Assembly: GCF_001983935.1 (NCBI RefSeq)
Contig: NZ_CP017641.1
Coordinates: forward strand, 1,426,001-1,490,000
Direction: 5' to 3'
Length of the DNA: 64,000 bases
Source of the DNA: Fuerstiella marisgermanici
GTDB lineage: Bacteria; Planctomycetota; Planctomycetia; Planctomycetales; Planctomycetaceae
Notes under the pieces: generated by a model
Seen by the model: the letters and a program-made list of their open reading frames with translations, nothing else
What the model was told of the DNA's origin: nothing
Databases searched by the model: none
Position numbers and translations under genes: made by a program
In this document: positions 45,318-53,509 of the stretch, one piece after another
Layout: each line of letters opens with the position of its first letter
Position numbering within the stretch: the first letter of the stretch is position 1

Positions 45318-48065
45318 TTACCAACTTATGTTGTAGCGTACTGTCGCGGTGTTGCTGGCGTTTGTTGTAATCGGAACCAACAGTTCAGCGCGGCCGTCAG
45401 CCTGTCGAACGATCGGTTCGACGCCGTCAAATGTCAGACGAATGGCGTCGTCGATCAGCCAGGCATCCTGAGTTTCCTGAATCGAAGTTGCAGCCGCGAT
45501 GCGAGCGTACAGATGTGCGACGGGTTGTGGTGCTGTCAACGTTAGTGTGCGCCGCAACGAGGCATCCGGTTCTGCGGCGATCGGTTCGATAAAGTCGGCG
45601 ACCTCTACGCCGTTCCATTCGTAGTCGAACGTGGGCTGTCCTGCTTTGTTTAAACGGTAACCGTTGAAAGAAAAGCCATTTGCGCGAGCGAGTTCCTTTG
45701 GCCATGGCTGCTTGTTGTCGTCCAGCACGGCCAACGGCTGACCAGCGGCGAGTTGCATCACGTGGTCGCCGAGTGGGGTTTGAAAACCGGGACCTCGACC
45801 GACCCAATGCTTCGATGCGTCAATAAACGCACCGTGCCAGATTAGTCGCAGGTTCATTTGCTCCGCGTCCCACGCTATGTGAGCGCGTTCCGGATAACCG
45901 ACCGCAATTCCGCGAGGCGACAGGCCTTCAATAAAGTTGCGATAGACAATCGGACGGTCTTCCGGCTTCAGTTCAATTGCTTTGACCAGCAGTCCGGACG
46001 GAACTCTAGCCTTTGTGCCGTCCAGTAAGTACCACCAGATTGCTTCGATTTGTTGAGCCGAATTGCCGTGCAGAATGTGAGGCACGACGGACTTGCCGTT
46101 AGGCCATGCGGATGGCATTCGAGTGCCCGGGCGATAAGCGGACGGGTTCAGCAGGTAGCGGTGAAACCAGTCTCGACGCAGCCGCTTTGTCATCGTTGTC
46201 ATGTCCAGCGACTGAATCCCGGTCGCTTTGTGCGTGCCAAAGTAATGGCACTTGATGCACGACAATGCCTGGTCTCCAACCATCAGGCGAGCGTCCGCAG
46301 CGACTCGATGCAGCGGCTTATCGAACTCCACTTCTGCCACTTCCGTTTTCCGGTCATGGTTGCCAAACAGCTCAATCAGCTGACCCACGTTCTTTGCGCC
46401 GAACTTGGGCATGCGAGTCGCCATGTACGGACGATCCTTCGCGCCTTTGTTCAGAACTTCCGTCAGCCATGTTGTTTTGAGTTTGTCGCCGATTCCGTCC
46501 AGATGAGGCGGCACGCGGCCTTCGTCGCCCATTTCAGGAATGCTGCCGGTGAATACGTGGTCCAGTTCGCGAGGCACGCCGCCGATGTCGTTTCGTTGGT
46601 GGCAGCCATAGCAGTTTAGAGTCAGCAGAGCCGTCCCGATCTGGTGATTTGCTGTCGCTGTCGCCGTTGCATCAGACGGCGTTTGGGCAGAGGCCAGTGT
46701 GGCCGCGATGTCGGCTCGCTGCTGATTAGACAACGCGAACTGTGGAATGCCTTTCTTCGGCTGCGTCGACAAACAGCCCTTTGTCGGATCTAACTTTGCG
46801 AATGACGGCACCTGCGATGGAAGTTGCTCTTCGCTGCCTGGCTTGCCGAATTCGTGGCAACTTGCACAGCCCAGCGACGTAAACAGCCGCTGCCCGGATT
46901 TCACCAGTTCGGGGTTCACAGCGATACTGGAATTTTGCGACGGTGGTTGTTTATCGTTGCTGACCAGGGCCGCCAGTGGCTGTCGGTTGAGTTCCGGACC
47001 GGCGATCTCGGCACTCAGCGATTCTTCGCCGCCGTTTTCGAAGTATTCGACCACAAATGCATGAGGTCCTGCCGTCAGATTCGCGTTCGCGTCCTTGACG
47101 GAATGCGGATGCACGCCGTCGACGTTAACGATTTCCATACCGTCGATCAGCAATCGGCTTCCATCGTCACTGCCCAGCCAGAACTGATATTCACCGTCCG
47201 TCGGAATGTGGACGAAGCCGCGAAACCGCAGCGCGAAGCCGTCGTTCTTTGGTGCTACGGTGACGTCAAAATCTGTGGCGGGCGTTGTCGACTTTGCGGT
47301 GAGCTGATCGAAGTCAGGAAGCTTCTGCCAGCCGCCTTCAAAGTAGTCGACCATCATGCGCGGTTCAACGTCGATGTCTTTCAATAGAAAACTGGCGACG
47401 TCGCGAGCTTCTTTGTCATCCAGGTTCAGCGACGGCATGCGGCCCGACGGCCGAACGGCGTGCGGATCTTTCAGAAACTCAACAAGACTCCCAACCGTGT
47501 ACTTTTGATCCAGCGGCCCCAAAGGCATCGCGAAGGCGGGCCGTTCGTCTGCCGGCTTTCGCAGATCTCCGTGGCATGCGGCACAGCCGACCGAATGAAA
47601 CAACGTCTCACCACGCGAAACTGCGCTCGACGAAACCGGGGCCTCCAAAGGAGACTTGCCGTGCGTTAAAAACTGAGCAAGCGCTTCGGCGTTGCTGGCC
47701 GCGTCGTCCCCTGTCAGCAAATGCGGCATTGCCGTGCCCGGTTTGACACCTTGAGGCTTCGCGATGAAGGCTTTCAGATGTTCGAATCGAATGCGGTCGC
47801 CGACGTTCGTCAGAATTGGAGCTCGCCGCTGCGGCAGCACTTCCTTCTGAAAAACTCCGTGACACGATTGGCAATTCAGTTCCGAAATCAACAGCCTGCC
47901 AGCGTCGAAGCGATTCATGTCGGCTTGAAAGCGTTCGTAGCCGGGCACAATTACGTGATCCGGATCGGCCGCTTGAGCGTGATTGCTAAGCGTTGCGTTT
48001 AGTGAAACGCTCACGGACACGACAGCACAAAGCCAGCGTGTGGCGGAAATGAAGTTGTTTCGCAT
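45318..48065 (-). CDS. Planctomycete multiheme cytochrome c with PA14 domain
   Basis: 915 residues from ATG 48063-48065 (the longer frame adds an unlikely N-terminus). Signal peptide SATRWLCAVVSVSVSLNATLSNHAQA. Five C-x-x-C-H heme sites are visible: CQSCH, CAACH, CASCH, CYGCH, CIKCH. Between the second and third is a PA14 domain (VDYFEGGWQKLPDF ... FWLGSDDGSRLLIDGMEIV ... AFVVEYFENGG), probably carbohydrate-binding. The C-terminal ~250 residues contain ARVPSGLLVKAIELKPEDRPIV-type sequence found in planctomycete secreted cytochromes. Likely periplasmic or surface electron transfer coupled to polysaccharide degradation; that role is inference. Confidence 0.85.
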   Translation of the reverse strand: MRNNFISATRWLCAVVSVSVSLNATLSNHAQAADPDHVIVPGYERFQADMNRFDAGRLLISELNCQSCHGVFQKEVLPQRRAPILTNVGDRIRFEHLKAFIAKPQGVKPGTAMPHLLTGDDAASNAEALAQFLTHGKSPLEAPVSSSAVSRGETLFHSVGCAACHGDLRKPADERPAFAMPLGPLDQKYTVGSLVEFLKDPHAVRPSGRMPSLNLDDKEARDVASFLLKDIDVEPRMMVDYFEGGWQKLPDFDQLTAKSTTPATDFDVTVAPKNDGFALRFRGFVHIPTDGEYQFWLGSDDGSRLLIDGMEIVNVDGVHPHSVKDANANLTAGPHAFVVEYFENGGEESLSAEIAGPELNRQPLAALVSNDKQPPSQNSSIAVNPELVKSGQRLFTSLGCASCHEFGKPGSEEQLPSQVPSFAKLDPTKGCLSTQPKKGIPQFALSNQQRADIAATLASAQTPSDATATATANHQIGTALLTLNCYGCHQRNDIGGVPRELDHVFTGSIPEMGDEGRVPPHLDGIGDKLKTTWLTEVLNKGAKDRPYMATRMPKFGAKNVGQLIELFGNHDRKTEVAEVEFDKPLHRVAADARLMVGDQALSCIKCHYFGTHKATGIQSLDMTTMTKRLRRDWFHRYLLNPSAYRPGTRMPSAWPNGKSVVPHILHGNSAQQIEAIWWYLLDGTKARVPSGLLVKAIELKPEDRPIVYRNFIEGLSPRGIAVGYPERAHIAWDAEQMNLRLIWHGAFIDASKHWVGRGPGFQTPLGDHVMQLAAGQPLAVLDDNKQPWPKELARANGFSFNGYRLNKAGQPTFDYEWNGVEVADFIEPIAAEPDASLRRTLTLTAPQPVAHLYARIAAATSIQETQDAWLIDDAIRLTFDGVEPIVRQADGRAELLVPITTNASNTATVRYNISW

Positions 48066-48827
48066 AAGGAAATGAGGCTTCTGAAGTCGGCTGGAGTTGT
48101 CGCTGTTTATGTCACATGTCGTGGCGTGGGTTTGCCGCTCGACTGCCTTGCAGCAAATCTCGCTGGCTTGTGGCCGCGGAACAAGAGTTTCGGACGATGA
48201 AGGCAGTTTTCCACGAGTCCGAACCGTCCACCACAACAGGGAAGCTGTTCAGTCAGGCTCGAAGCCTCCGCCACATCATCCGTGAATTGAAATTCGCGGG
48301 CACGAAGTGTGAAGATTCGCGGTAAGTTTTTCAATCTTTCGCCGTACAGCTGATGAGAGATGCCTCAGCGCGTCAGTGAATCTGTGGCATTTTCGCGTCG
48401 GTTGTCGTCAGCCTGAAGACGGGTTTGAACGACCGTCGAGAGCAGTCGGACACGGCCTTTCGTCCTGCCTGCAGAATTAGCCCAACCAAACCAAAAGGAA
48501 TTCCACGTTTTTCAGCCGTTTCCCGGCGAATTGTCGCAACCGTCGTTCTGACTCGGTGAATGGCACGCGATCTGCCTGTTGTCTCAATCGTCAAACAGCC
48601 AACCGGTGATTTACGGGAGCCGCTGTTTGGCATCCTACCTTCGAACACGAATCGTTTGTTCGACGCAATCTGGTTGCTGATGCGAAGACTCCGCAGCATC
48701 CGGTCGTGTATCGAACCACCAGGCAGCGGCCGTTTTTGCCGAATGTCGGTTGTGACAAAGAGCGATTCGCGAACCCCACCCACATTGAACTTGTCCATTT
48801 GCTGAAACGAATGAAAGGAATCCAATC
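48066..48827. other. Intergenic region with no confident gene
   Basis: 762 bp. Open frames exist on both strands but have no recognisable domain and unlike amino-acid composition for this genome. The end near 48813-48817 (AAAGGAATCC) is the ribosome site of the next small gene. No tRNA or repeat was recognised. Confidence 0.4.
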
Positions 48828-49025
48828 ATGTCATTCAGCTCTAACGAACTTGAACAACAACTTCTGGAAACTTCCGCCGGCCAGGCCGTCTACGATTCAC
48901 TGGTCCAGGCGAACGTGAATTTGTGCACTGTGTCTGCCGAAATGGTGAAGCAAATGCTGGTCGCCGAATGTAAGTACCGCCAAACCATCGGCTACGATTC
49001 GCACTCCGCCATGGCGGTTTGCTAA
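48828..49025 (+). CDS. Small protein of unknown function (65 aa)
   Basis: 65 residues beginning MSFSSNELEQQLLETSAGQA with a good ribosome site (AAAGGA, 8-9 bp spacing) and a TAA stop. It is helical and has three cysteines (NLCTVS, ECKYR, terminal AVC). No family was recognised. The ribosome site and codon regularity make it a likely real gene; it converges on the broken H-X9-DG gene. Confidence 0.55.
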   Translation: MSFSSNELEQQLLETSAGQAVYDSLVQANVNLCTVSAEMVKQMLVAECKYRQTIGYDSHSAMAVC

Positions 49026-49035
49026 AGTGTCGCGA

Positions 49036-49599
49036 TCACCAGTCCGATAGCTCTTCGCCGCCATCAATCGACAATAACGCTCGCAGGACGCGGGCGTTGG
49101 TCGATTCGCTGACGAAACGCACAGAACCGTCAGCCAGCGCGACTTGTGCTCCGTCGCTATGATACGACGACGCGAGGCTCTCCGATCTCCCCGGCTGCGG
49201 ACCGGGGCCGTTGATGTCCATCGTTGCGGTGCTCACAGGCTGATCGCGAGGCTCCGTCCAGATGACGTTGCTGCCGCAGGCTTCCAGCACCATCAGTGTG
49301 TTTGAACTGCCGTCTTTGATCGCCGAGATCGGAATTCCGTCCGGCCCGTTGAAGGCTGTGCCCGCCCCGGTTGGTGCGAGGTAAGACGTCAGGACTCGGT
49401 CGTGCTGATCTAAGGAGCTCGGCCGACTTGGGCAAATGAAGGTCCCGTATTTTTCGTTCTGAATGGGCGAGTTGACGTCAGAATCCCAAGTGGCACTCTG
49501 GTCATACCGGTCTTCCAGTTGTGCCTTATCGTGAATCTGGCTTAGCAATAGGACCCGCCACGAAATGGGCGGATCTCCCCCCGCCGCTGCGGGGAAGTG
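49036..49599 (-). pseudogene. 3' half of a DUF1559 (H-X9-DG) gene, split by an IS3-family element
   Basis: From the IS boundary the minus-strand frame reads HFPAAAGGDPPISWRVLLLS and on to the stop at 49036. It holds the DUF1559 C-terminal hallmarks: ISWRVLLL near the start, ICPSRP, AIKDGSSNTLMVLEACG, and the H-x9-DG motif in SYHSDGAQVALADGSVRF. The matching N-terminal half is at 53510-53968. DUF1559 proteins are planctomycete secreted/pilin-like proteins, often in large families. Joining the two halves across the insertion keeps the frame, so the gene was intact before the IS arrived. Confidence 0.85.
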
Positions 49600-49624
49600 T
49601 GAGGTGGTACAGGTTTCAGGGACA
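49600..49624. repeat. IS3 terminal inverted repeat, orfB-side end
   Basis: TGAGGTGGTACAGGTTTCAG plus GGACA; perfect reverse complement of 53485-53509. Starts with TG as in IS3-family ends. Confidence 0.92.
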
Positions 49625-49634
49625 GGTCATTCTC

Positions 49635-49712
49635 TTATTTTGGGAGATTGATGATCTGTTCGAACTGAGCTGGCGACCTGTAATCGAGGCTGGAGTGTCT
49701 GCGTTCGTGAAC
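49635..49712 (-). pseudogene. 3' fragment of IS3 orfB
   Basis: The minus strand here reads VHERRHSSLDYRSPAQFEQI followed by INLPK and TAA (49635-49637), the standard C-terminus of IS3 OrfB transposases (Y-N-x-x-R-x-H-S-x-L-x-Y-x-S-P). It is in frame with the main orfB fragment ending at 52344 if the 2.6-kb nested element is removed. Confidence 0.88.
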
Positions 49713-49728
49713 GTACAACCTCACGAAC
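49703..49728. other. Left junction (att-like site) of the nested serine-recombinase element
   Basis: IS3 sequence ends at ...gttcgtgaac (49712), followed by the core GT (49713-49714) and the element. An 8-bp dyad, gttcgtga (49703-49710) and tcacgaac (49721-49728), is centred next to the core, half contributed by the IS3 target and half by the element. Two-base cores with imperfect dyads are what large serine recombinases use. Confidence 0.65.
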
Positions 49729-50089
49729 CGATACCCATGTTACCGAGGCAGTAGTTCGGTATCGATGGCACCCTTGGTTTGATCAGCCCGTCACGATTGA
49801 TCGAGCGATCGTACGTCGTGATCGCGGAGCTGTCTATTTGTGTCGTCCTGCCGACGTGACGGACGGAAAGTTTCGTGAAGTTCCGCAGTGGATGTTGAAT
49901 CAGTCTGTATGCTGCGTCATGCAGCTACGCGACGAACCCTGCGTTTCAATATCAGCACTATTGAATCTTTCAGCACTGCTGCGGGACGCCACAGCGGGCG
50001 ATGAGTTTCTGATAGATGTTCAGCATTTCCAATCTTCTCAGGGAGATGCTGATGCCACAACCCAGAACGAAACCGACAACACAGCTTGA
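49715..50089 (+). CDS. DUF5372-like small protein of the recombinase element (start unclear)
   Basis: The frame reads THVTEAVVRYRWHPWFDQPV, then RAIVRRDRGAVYLCRPADVT and WMLNQSVCCVMQLRDEPC to TAA/TGA at 50089. The R-x-H-P-W-F start and later conserved W and C residues resemble the small proteins that precede recombinases of this type. No ATG, GTG or early TTG lies in this frame inside the element before 49838; the open frame crosses the left junction into IS3 DNA. It may borrow a start from flanking DNA, use a rare start, or be decayed. Function unknown, possibly a recombination directionality or accessory factor. Confidence 0.5.
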   Translation, partial: TTSRTDTHVTEAVVRYRWHPWFDQPVTIDRAIVRRDRGAVYLCRPADVTDGKFREVPQWMLNQSVCCVMQLRDEPCVSISALLNLSALLRDATAGDEFLIDVQHFQSSQGDADATTQNETDNTA

Positions 50090-50231
50090 TCTGTTTGAAG
50101 TGAGTCCGCCCCGGCCGCGATGGAGTGATCTGCCCAGCGAGACTCGGGAAGAAGCGACCCGATATCTGGCGGAACTCGTTCGTCATCATGCTGAAAATCT
50201 CAACAGCGGAAAGGAGTCCGAAGATGAGTGA
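50052..50231 (+). CDS. Small recombinase-associated protein (59 aa)
   Basis: 59 residues from ATG 50052, which has GGGAG 6 bp upstream. The sequence contains TTQLDLFEVSPPRPRWSDLP and then TREEATRYLAELVRHHAE, the pattern (LFE/LFG ... W..LP ... R.....LA.LL) of the small middle gene in recombinase cassettes. Its stop overlaps the recombinase start by 8 bp (50224-50231), so the two are translationally coupled. Function unknown. Confidence 0.7.
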   Translation: MPQPRTKPTTQLDLFEVSPPRPRWSDLPSETREEATRYLAELVRHHAENLNSGKESEDE

Positions 50232-52308
50232 AAAGATTGAAGCCATCCATCTTCAGCGGAAAGCCGTTCTTTACATTCGTCAGTCGTCGCCGTTTCAGGT
50301 GCTTCACAACGAAGAAAGCCGCAGGCTGCAGTATGCCATGCAGCAACGGATGCGTTCACTGGGATGGAAAGACATTGAAGTCATCGATGAAGATCTGGGG
50401 CGCAGCGCGTCCGGCAGCGTTGTTCGATCGGGATTTGAACGCATGGTCGCCGATGTGTGCCTCGGGAAGATCGGGGCCGTTGCTGCACGAGAGGTGTCGC
50501 GGTTTGCTCGCAACAGTCGTGAATGGCAGCAACTGGTTGAAGTGTGTCGAGTCGTGGACACGTTATTGATCGATCAGGAAACGGTCTACGCTCCTCGCCG
50601 GAGCAATGACCGACTGTTGCTGGGACTGAAAGGAAGTTTGAACGAATACGAGCTGGACCTCCTTCGTCAGCGATCCGTAGAAGCTCGGCGTGAAAAGGCG
50701 CGCCGAGGAGAACTGATCATTTCGGCACCGGTCGGATATCTGAAAACGGGAACGACTCGAGGCAAAGATCAGCGCATTGAGAAAGACCCGAATACTCGCG
50801 TGCAACAGATGATCAATCTGGTGTTTCGCAAGTGCTTCGAACTGGGGAGTGCACGGCAAGCTTTGATGTGGCTTCTGGAAGAAGATCTGCAGATGCCGAC
50901 ACGAGACAAAGCCGGAGTCCTGAAGTGGAAGCGTCCGACATACGGGATGGTGTACCAGATCCTGACTCATCCGGTGTACGGTGGGGCGTATGCGTATGGC
51001 CGAACCGAACATCAGCCATCGTATGAAGGTGGATTCGTTGATTCAAAAACACGGCGGCGCAGTCGCGAAGAATGGATCGCATTGATTCCCGAACATCACG
51101 AAGGCTATGTATCGTGGGAGGAGTTCGAACGATTGCAGGATTTGATTTCGTCAAACAATCTGCGTTCCGGGCGAGGCGCTGCTCGAAAAGGTTCGGCACT
51201 GTTGTCGGGAATGCTGGGCTGTCAGCAATGTGGACGGCGACTGGCCGTCGCGTACAGCGGAGTCGGAGCGAAAGTGCCACGTTACTGCTGCCACCGAGGG
51301 TATCTGGACAATGGCGAAGCCAAGTGCATCGCATTCGGTGCCACGTCCGTTGACATCGCCGTTGCAGAACAGATATTCCGTGTTGTTGCTCCTGCCGCTC
51401 AAGAGGCCGCCATGCTCGCTCACCAGAAAACAACCGAACGTGACAACGAAATCCTTCAGGCACTGGAAGGGGAACTTAAGTCTGCTCGTTATGAAGCATC
51501 GCGTGCACAACGTCAATTCGATGCAGCTGACCCGGAAAATCGACTTGTCACCGAGGAACTGGAACGAAGATGGAATGCGTCGATGCAACACGTCAGCGAC
51601 GTCGAAGCACGGATCGATCAGCAGCGAAATGACAGATCTTCAATCGACGATCCTGATTTGCAGGGTCTGATGGCAGTCGTGGCTGACCTTGACGCAGTCT
51701 GGAACAATCCTGATGCTGACATTCGAATCAAGAAACGCATCGTTCGGACTCTGATCCGCGATATCGTTGCGGATGTCGACAACGACGTGAGCGAAGTCAT
51801 TCTTACAATCCACTGGGTTGGTGGTGTGCATACCGAACTGCGACTTCCCCGCCGTCGTCGCGGAAAATCGACAGCCACGACAGCCACGTCAGCAGAGGCC
51901 GTCGATGCTGTCCGGTCACTCGCACGAATCTGTTCCGACGATCTCATCGCCGGACTGCTCAACCGCAACGGGTTACCAACGGGACGAGGAAACCGGTGGA
52001 CTCGAGAGCGGGTCACATCGATGCGGAACTACCACAAGATTGCCCGCTGGACTGCACAGGCTCAATCTGATCAAGGCTGGATGAACCTAACCGACAGCGC
52101 AAAACATCTTGGCATCAGCACGCGGACACTCAGACTGGCGATTGAACGAGCCGATATCAAAGGTCAACACCCGCTTCCGGACGGACCGTGGATCATCAAT
52201 CGCAGCGAACTGGAGACGCCAGCGGCAAAGGCCGTTGTCCGGAAGGCAAAAACTCGAAACCGCAACCCCGCGGTACCAGATCCCAAACAGCAATCCCTTG
52301 AGTTTTAA
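50224..52308 (+). CDS. Large serine recombinase
   Basis: 694 residues from ATG 50224. The resolvase N-terminal domain (~1-150) has the catalytic serine in LYIRQSSPFQVLHNEESRRL and downstream arginines in REVSRFARNSREWQQL; the recombinase domain follows (VRKC..., GVLKWKRPTYGMVYQILTHP), then a zinc beta-ribbon (GCQQCGRRLAVAY ... YCCHRGYLDNGEAKC) and a coiled-coil linker (~410-480). The C-terminus holds a helix-turn-helix (HLGISTRTLRLAIERADIKG). It should catalyse insertion and excision at 2-bp core sites; the GT at both element ends is the expected product. It seems intact. Confidence 0.93.
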   Translation: MSEKIEAIHLQRKAVLYIRQSSPFQVLHNEESRRLQYAMQQRMRSLGWKDIEVIDEDLGRSASGSVVRSGFERMVADVCLGKIGAVAAREVSRFARNSREWQQLVEVCRVVDTLLIDQETVYAPRRSNDRLLLGLKGSLNEYELDLLRQRSVEARREKARRGELIISAPVGYLKTGTTRGKDQRIEKDPNTRVQQMINLVFRKCFELGSARQALMWLLEEDLQMPTRDKAGVLKWKRPTYGMVYQILTHPVYGGAYAYGRTEHQPSYEGGFVDSKTRRRSREEWIALIPEHHEGYVSWEEFERLQDLISSNNLRSGRGAARKGSALLSGMLGCQQCGRRLAVAYSGVGAKVPRYCCHRGYLDNGEAKCIAFGATSVDIAVAEQIFRVVAPAAQEAAMLAHQKTTERDNEILQALEGELKSARYEASRAQRQFDAADPENRLVTEELERRWNASMQHVSDVEARIDQQRNDRSSIDDPDLQGLMAVVADLDAVWNNPDADIRIKKRIVRTLIRDIVADVDNDVSEVILTIHWVGGVHTELRLPRRRRGKSTATTATSAEAVDAVRSLARICSDDLIAGLLNRNGLPTGRGNRWTRERVTSMRNYHKIARWTAQAQSDQGWMNLTDSAKHLGISTRTLRLAIERADIKGQHPLPDGPWIINRSELETPAAKAVVRKAKTRNRNPAVPDPKQQSLEF

Positions 52309-52341
52309 CTCAAATAGAACAAAGGTGCATAATGAAACACA

Positions 52342-52343
52342 GT
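52342..52343. other. Right junction core (GT) of the recombinase element
   Basis: Element sequence ...aatgaaacaca ends at GT (52342-52343) and IS3 orfB resumes at tgtagtagcgg. The same GT is at 49713-49714. No obvious dyad flanks this side. Confidence 0.65.
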
Positions 52344-53091
52344 TGTAGTAGCGGACGTATTTTGACATCTCTCTTCTTGCCTCTGCCTTGCTTTGGTAAT
52401 CGGTCATTTCGAGTTCGTTCTTGATCGTTCCGAAGCAGCTTTCCATGGATGCGTTGTCATAACAGTTGTCAGCACGGCTCATGCTTTGTGTGATTGCTGC
52501 CCGACGAAGAATTGATCGGTATTCATTGCCAGCGTACTGGCCGCCTCGATCCGTGTGGTGAATCAATCCAACGTCAGGCTGTCGTTCTTTGATGCTCGAA
52601 CGCAGTGCTTTGAGGACCAGCTGTTCCGTCATGTTGTTATCCAGATGCCAACCAACGATCCGCCGGGAAAACAGATCCATCAGCATCGCCATGTAGCAAA
52701 ACGTCCCGTCAGTCAGCGGGATGTAGGTAATGTCTCCAACCCAAATTTGATTGATCGTTGTTGGGGCGTCCGCATCGAGCAACAGGTTCGGCGAATAGCC
52801 CAGTCGATGACGGCTGTCTGTCGTTTTTGGAACGAACGACTTCGGCTGAATTGCCTTTAATTTAAGGGCTTTCATGACATTCGAGACCTTCCTGCGATCA
52901 CAGAGAAGTCCCATTTCCTTGAGGTCTTCGGCAATGCGACGAGCCCCGTAGCGGCGGCGGTGACGCTTAAAGATGACTCTTATCAACGGAGCCAGTTGAG
53001 CATCCTGTTCTTCAAAGATCGTGGGCTCAGCAGTCTGCCAGGCATAAAACGAAGTTCGGTTCACACCGAGATGACGACAGACTTCGGCCAC
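52344..53091 (-). pseudogene. 5' part of IS3 orfB transposase, truncated by the recombinase element
   Basis: From GTG 53091 the minus strand encodes ~249 residues of OrfB: VCRHLGVNRTSFYAW, RRRYGARRIAEDL, and the DDE catalytic residues in WVGDITYIPL, HHTDRGGQYA and DNASMESCFGTIK. It ends at SKYVRYYN, where element DNA begins; continued reading gives unrelated residues to a stop at 52087. It is normally made as an OrfA-OrfB fusion by -1 frameshifting (slippery site 53172-53178). The loss of the last 25 residues probably inactivates it. Confidence 0.9.
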
Positions 53092-53141
53092 GTTTCCATG
53101 ACCTTCCTGAACAATCGCTTCAACGGCCGCATAGACGTCAG

Positions 53142-53444
53142 CTATTCGTTGCGGCCGAAAATAGCCAACGCTTTTTTTAGTATGTCCCTCTCACGTTCGA
53201 CACGCCGCAGATCGGCTTCGAGGTCCTTGACCTTAGCCTCCAAAGAGCTTGCCACTGGACCACTTTGTTCCAGCTGCTCCTGTTTCCAGCGATACAAAAC
53301 GTTGACGTTTGAAATGCCCAACCGGTCCACAACCTGAGGAGCCGTGTACCCATCCAGAAGCAGCTGCACGGCTTCTTCTTTGAACTCATCCGTGTACTGA
53401 CGGCGAGACGATTTCTTGACTGATGTTTTTTTCTTCCGAGACAT
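53142..53444 (-). CDS. IS3-family transposase OrfA
   Basis: 100 residues: N-terminal helix-turn-helix (YTDEFKEEAVQLLLDGYTAP ... DRLGISNVNVLYRWKQ) and a leucine-zipper-like coiled coil (LEAKVKDLEADLRRVERERD) ending ILKKALAIFGRNE, standard for IS3 OrfA. It binds the IS ends and forms the N-terminal part of the OrfAB fusion transposase. The gene is intact and starts 41 bp from the right inverted repeat. With orfB split, transposition would need help from another copy. Confidence 0.93.
   Translation of the reverse strand: MSRKKKTSVKKSSRRQYTDEFKEEAVQLLLDGYTAPQVVDRLGISNVNVLYRWKQEQLEQSGPVASSLEAKVKDLEADLRRVERERDILKKALAIFGRNE
53172..53178 (-). other. A7 slippery sequence for -1 frameshifting
   Basis: On the minus strand CTAAAAAAAGCG occurs near the end of orfA. 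Slipping back one base continues as KKSVGYFRPQRIADVYAAVE directly into the orfB frame. This is the usual IS3-family way to make the OrfAB fusion. Confidence 0.75.
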
Positions 53445-53484
53445 CCTGAGGTCCTTTCTACGGACTCAGAATAAGAGATTCACG

Positions 53485-53509
53485 TGTCCCTGAAACCTGT
53501 ACCACCTCA
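53485..53509. repeat. IS3 terminal inverted repeat, orfA-side end
   Basis: TGTCCCTGAAACCTGTACCA plus CCTCA; perfect reverse complement of 49600-49624. Confidence 0.92.

Larger units (their letters stand above)
49713..52343 (+). mobile_element. Large-serine-recombinase element inserted in IS3 orfB
   Basis: About 2.63 kb with a GT dinucleotide shared by both junctions (49713-49714 and 52342-52343). Removing the element and one GT restores orfB in frame as ...YVRYYN-VHERRHSSL. It has no terminal inverted repeats and encodes three plus-strand genes: a DUF5372-like protein, a 59-residue protein, and a 694-residue recombinase. This three-gene arrangement resembles recombinase cassettes known from other bacteria. 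Confidence 0.82.
49600..53509 (-). mobile_element. IS3-family insertion sequence, interrupted by a serine-recombinase element
   Basis: Bounded by 25-bp perfect inverted repeats (49600-49624 and 53485-53509, starting TGAGGTGGTACAGG). It carries orfA and orfB of the IS3 family on the minus strand; without the nested element it would be about 1.28 kb, a normal IS3 size. Flanks are GTG on the left and GGG on the right, so a 3-bp target duplication is only approximate. It lies inside a DUF1559 gene. Confidence 0.9.

Noticed and set aside
48373-48825. 150-residue minus-strand frame
   Set aside because: No recognisable domain; opposite the small plus-strand gene and its ribosome site, with atypical composition.
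49600-53509. CRISPR array or phage attachment array
   Set aside because: No regularly spaced direct repeats; the structure is fully explained by two nested elements.
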